Positions 34,085 through 35,159 of a stretch of DNA of 35,159 bases are shown piece after piece. The position numbers and the translations under genes were made by a program. The first letter of the stretch is position 1. Each line of letters opens with the position of its first letter. The notes beneath the pieces were generated by a model. That model was given only the letters and a program-made list of their open reading frames with translations. It searched no databases and had not been told where the DNA came from. This DNA is from Helicobacter vulpis (lineage in GTDB: Bacteria > Campylobacterota > Campylobacteria > Campylobacterales > Helicobacteraceae): contig NZ_QXQT01000017.1 in assembly GCF_003660395.1 (NCBI RefSeq), positions 1 through 35,159 on the forward strand. The letters are read 5' to 3'.

Positions 34085-34435
34085 CTAGGGGATGGGGCGA
34101 TCAAACCCGTTAAAATCCCAGCCCCAAGCGGGCTCTGGCCCGGTTACGGGTCTAGGCTCTGGGCGTTGGGGCTCTGGGGGAGAGAAAAAATCCTCCACGC
34201 GATCACCAATTTCTGCCCCGAGAAAACTACCCCCCATAGAACCCCCCAGTCCAACCCAAGGATTAGCGGTAATGATCCCTAAGCTACCCCCTACACCACT
34301 TCCAATATAAGCCCCATATTCCCTCCCCTTTGCCCCCCTATCTTCAATCACGATCTCCTCTGCTGACAAAGAAGACACACCCAAGGCTGACACCGCAGAC
34401 ACCGCTAACAGAACTTGCTTTAAAGTCTCATACAT
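34085..34435 (-). CDS. Sec-signal glycine-zipper protein with DRG motif (secreted 2)
   Basis: 116 residues from the ATG at 34435 (MYETLKQVLLAVSAVSAL), chosen because AAAGG is 8 nt upstream; a longer form from 34468 would put charge ahead of the leader. Cleavage is likely at SSLSA/EEIVIEDRG. Then a glycine-zipper stretch (GAYIGSGVGGSLGIITA; GLGGSMGGSFLGAEIG) able to form a membrane hairpin, a Pro/Glu/Arg region, and a terminus FDRPIP. 44 nt of the gene are 43/44 identical to secreted 1. Could be a membrane-active peptide or an envelope glycine-zipper protein. Confidence 0.68.
   Translation of the reverse strand: MYETLKQVLLAVSAVSALGVSSLSAEEIVIEDRGAKGREYGAYIGSGVGGSLGIITANPWVGLGGSMGGSFLGAEIGDRVEDFFSPPEPQRPEPRPVTGPEPAWGWDFNGFDRPIP
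34320..34363 (-). repeat. 44-nt near-perfect direct repeat, copy 1
   Basis: Covers the codons for the signal cleavage site and EEIVIEDRG in secreted 2. It matches 34654-34697 with a single mismatch (34332). Confidence 0.9.
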
Positions 34436-34493
34436 TTTCCAACCTTTCAAAGAAGCTTTATAGATCAAAACAACCTACTCCCCACGCGCTTTC

Positions 34494-34772
34494 CTAGCGC
34501 GCATTCCATTCCTGTCGTGGAATAGGAAGACCAAAGTCAGCAGGGCGGTAAACAGGAGAACGCTCGTGAAACTGAGGCTCTCTAGGTTGGGTTTCCCGCT
34601 CTGGAAATCTCTCTCTAACATTCCCCACAGCACCCCCAATAGCACCCCCCAACTCCCTCCCCTTTACCCCCCTATCTTCAATCACGATCTCCTCTGCCAA
34701 TAGAGAAGACGTGCCCAACACAGAAAGGGACACTGCTAAAAACATCTGCTTCACAGAACAACGATTTTGCAT
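34494..34772 (-). CDS. Sec-signal protein with DRG motif (secreted 1)
   Basis: 92 residues from the ATG at 34772, with AGGAGG 5 nt before it (the GTG at 34778 falls inside that site). Leader MQNRCSVKQMFLAVSLSVLG, cleavage near SSLLA/EEIVIEDRG, then a short Gly stretch (GRELGGAIGGAVG), a Pro/Glu/Arg-rich part and FGLPIPRQEWNAR. Clear paralogue of secreted 2, first in the cluster's transcription order. The mature peptide is only about 65 residues. Function unknown. Confidence 0.68.
   Translation of the reverse strand: MQNRCSVKQMFLAVSLSVLGTSSLLAEEIVIEDRGVKGRELGGAIGGAVGNVRERFPERETQPREPQFHERSPVYRPADFGLPIPRQEWNAR
34654..34697 (-). repeat. 44-nt near-perfect direct repeat, copy 2
   Basis: Same part of secreted 1 as the copy at 34320-34363; 43 of 44 bases equal, while flanking DNA of the two genes has diverged. 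Confidence 0.9.
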
Positions 34773-34801
34773 TTGCACCTCCTATAGATAGATGTGGGGC
34801 G

Positions 34802-34807
34802 ATCCTA
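34802..34807 (-). promoter_or_regulatory. Possible extended -10 (TGATAGGAT) for secreted 1
   Basis: On the minus strand TGA precedes TAGGAT about 30 nt before the ATG at 34772. Weak match, but well placed. Confidence 0.3.
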
Positions 34808-34926
34808 TCAAAACGCCATGGATATCACCTTAAAACTTCTCTACAGCAAATCAAACAACAAGAGATGTGTATTAAAACGGATAAAATTTACACACTTTTT
34901 AGTGAAAAATAATGCGGATAACAAAC

Positions 34927-35040
34927 ATGAAGTCTAAAACGAAGAACAAAATCAAAGAGAGCAAGAAACTCAAAAAACAAGAACTAAAAAAAGTGAGACT
35001 GACGCACAACTCCCCGCATCACCCACCTCTCCCCCTGTAA
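34927..35040 (+). CDS. Possible tiny Lys-rich peptide, copy 2
   Basis: 37 codons (MKSKTKNKIKESKKLKK..., ending HHPPLPL), divergent from secreted 1. Resembles the ORF at 33520. No clear ribosome-binding site; composition is very A-rich, so chance is possible. Confidence 0.2.
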   Translation: MKSKTKNKIKESKKLKKQELKKVRLTHNSPHHPPLPL

Positions 35041-35074
35041 GGGGTCTATCAGAGGGGGGAAGATAACTTAATTT

Positions 35075-35159
35075 TTAGCCTGCCTTAAGTGCATAGATAA
35101 TCCCCAAAAACAACACAATCACCCCTAAACAAATCCCATGCAACACCGCCCAACTTCCA
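35075..35159 (-). CDS. C-terminal end of a membrane protein (5' part outside window)
   Basis: The minus strand from the edge reads GSWAVLHGICLGVIVLFLG then IIYALKAG and stops TAA at 35077-35075: one transmembrane helix with a short basic tail. It is probably the gene upstream of the secreted cluster. Too short to identify. Confidence 0.45.
   Translation of the reverse strand, partial: GSWAVLHGICLGVIVLFLGIIYALKAG

Larger units (their letters stand above)
34773..35074. other. Spacer upstream of secreted 1
   Basis: About 300 nt. AT-rich centre; 34875-35040 resembles 33470-33600 (shared elements TAAAAT...CACA, CGGATAA, AACATGA, then a purine-rich AAGA/CAAG run). It holds the second tiny ORF. 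No tRNA or mobile element seen. Confidence 0.5.

Noticed and set aside
33762-34088. Plus-strand 108-residue ORF opposite the membrane protein
   Set aside because: Antisense shadow without ribosome-binding site or motif.
1-35159. CRISPR arrays, tRNAs, insertion sequences, prophage genes
   Set aside because: No spaced repeats, cloverleaf-like sequences, transposase motifs or phage proteins were seen on reading both strands.

Overview
The window looks like chromosome from a gastric Helicobacter other than H. pylori. Nearly every core gene has a clear H. pylori counterpart that I recognise from memory: gltS-ribD-methyltransferase-copper ATPase, speA, rsmH, hugZ, manC-gmd, nrdB-pcm-lptF/G-truA, lpxR, secA-lolA, and a metG-to-cholesterol glucosyltransferase operon. 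The base composition looks clearly richer in G+C than H. pylori, with very many GCGCGC hexamers. The cholesterol alpha-glucosyltransferase homologue fits the H. felis / H. heilmannii-type animal gastric group. The species call is inference; nothing here fixes it.

Layout, left to right. 1-1805 (minus): a partial YedE/YeeE-type sulfur or selenium transporter downstream of a carboxy(nor)spermidine dehydrogenase. 1886-7227 (plus): gltS, ribD, a TrmN6-like methyltransferase and a CcoI-type copper P-ATPase that is frameshifted at a G8 tract. 7259-9127 (minus): speA. 9331-10850 (plus): the RNase P RNA gene, rsmH and an FtsL-like divisome protein. 10891-11733 (minus): hugZ with a His-rich tail. 11815-14295 (plus): manC and gmd for GDP-mannose-derived sugars. 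14292-15611 (minus): a MATE exporter. 15691-20189 (plus): nrdB, pcm, a frameshifted LptF/LptG permease gene, truA and lpxR. 20212-24351 (minus): an RRM protein, a LolC/E-type permease and secA; lolA (24428-24940) is divergent on plus. 24937-30064 (minus strand, so transcribed right to left): metG, a MurF-N-domain-like protein, cmoB, a hotdog thioesterase and cholesterol glucosyltransferase, almost all overlapping. 30113-31282 (plus): cfa.

From about 31300 to the right end the character changes to a minus-strand accessory cluster, more AT-rich in places and with no family I can name firmly. It holds a putative glycosyltransferase containing an in-frame (CT)10 dinucleotide tract, two tandem paralogous about 90-residue proteins, three Sec-signal proteins whose mature N-termini share an I-x-[VI]-[EQ]-D-R-G motif, a four-helix membrane protein coupled to one of them, and two related upstream regions each with a tiny Lys-rich ORF. 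This is the best candidate in the window for an undescribed system: small secreted effectors or surface peptides with partner or immunity proteins, possibly under metal (Fur-like) and phase-variable control.

Much of the core content serves the cell envelope: lipid A trimming (LpxR), LPS transport (LptF/G), lipoprotein sorting (LolA plus permease), Sec export, cholesterol glucosylation, cyclopropane fatty acids and nucleotide sugars. Two frameshifts in otherwise intact, important genes (ccoI, lptF/G) suggest either phase variation or homopolymer errors in the underlying assembly. I saw no tRNA, rRNA operon, insertion sequence or CRISPR array.
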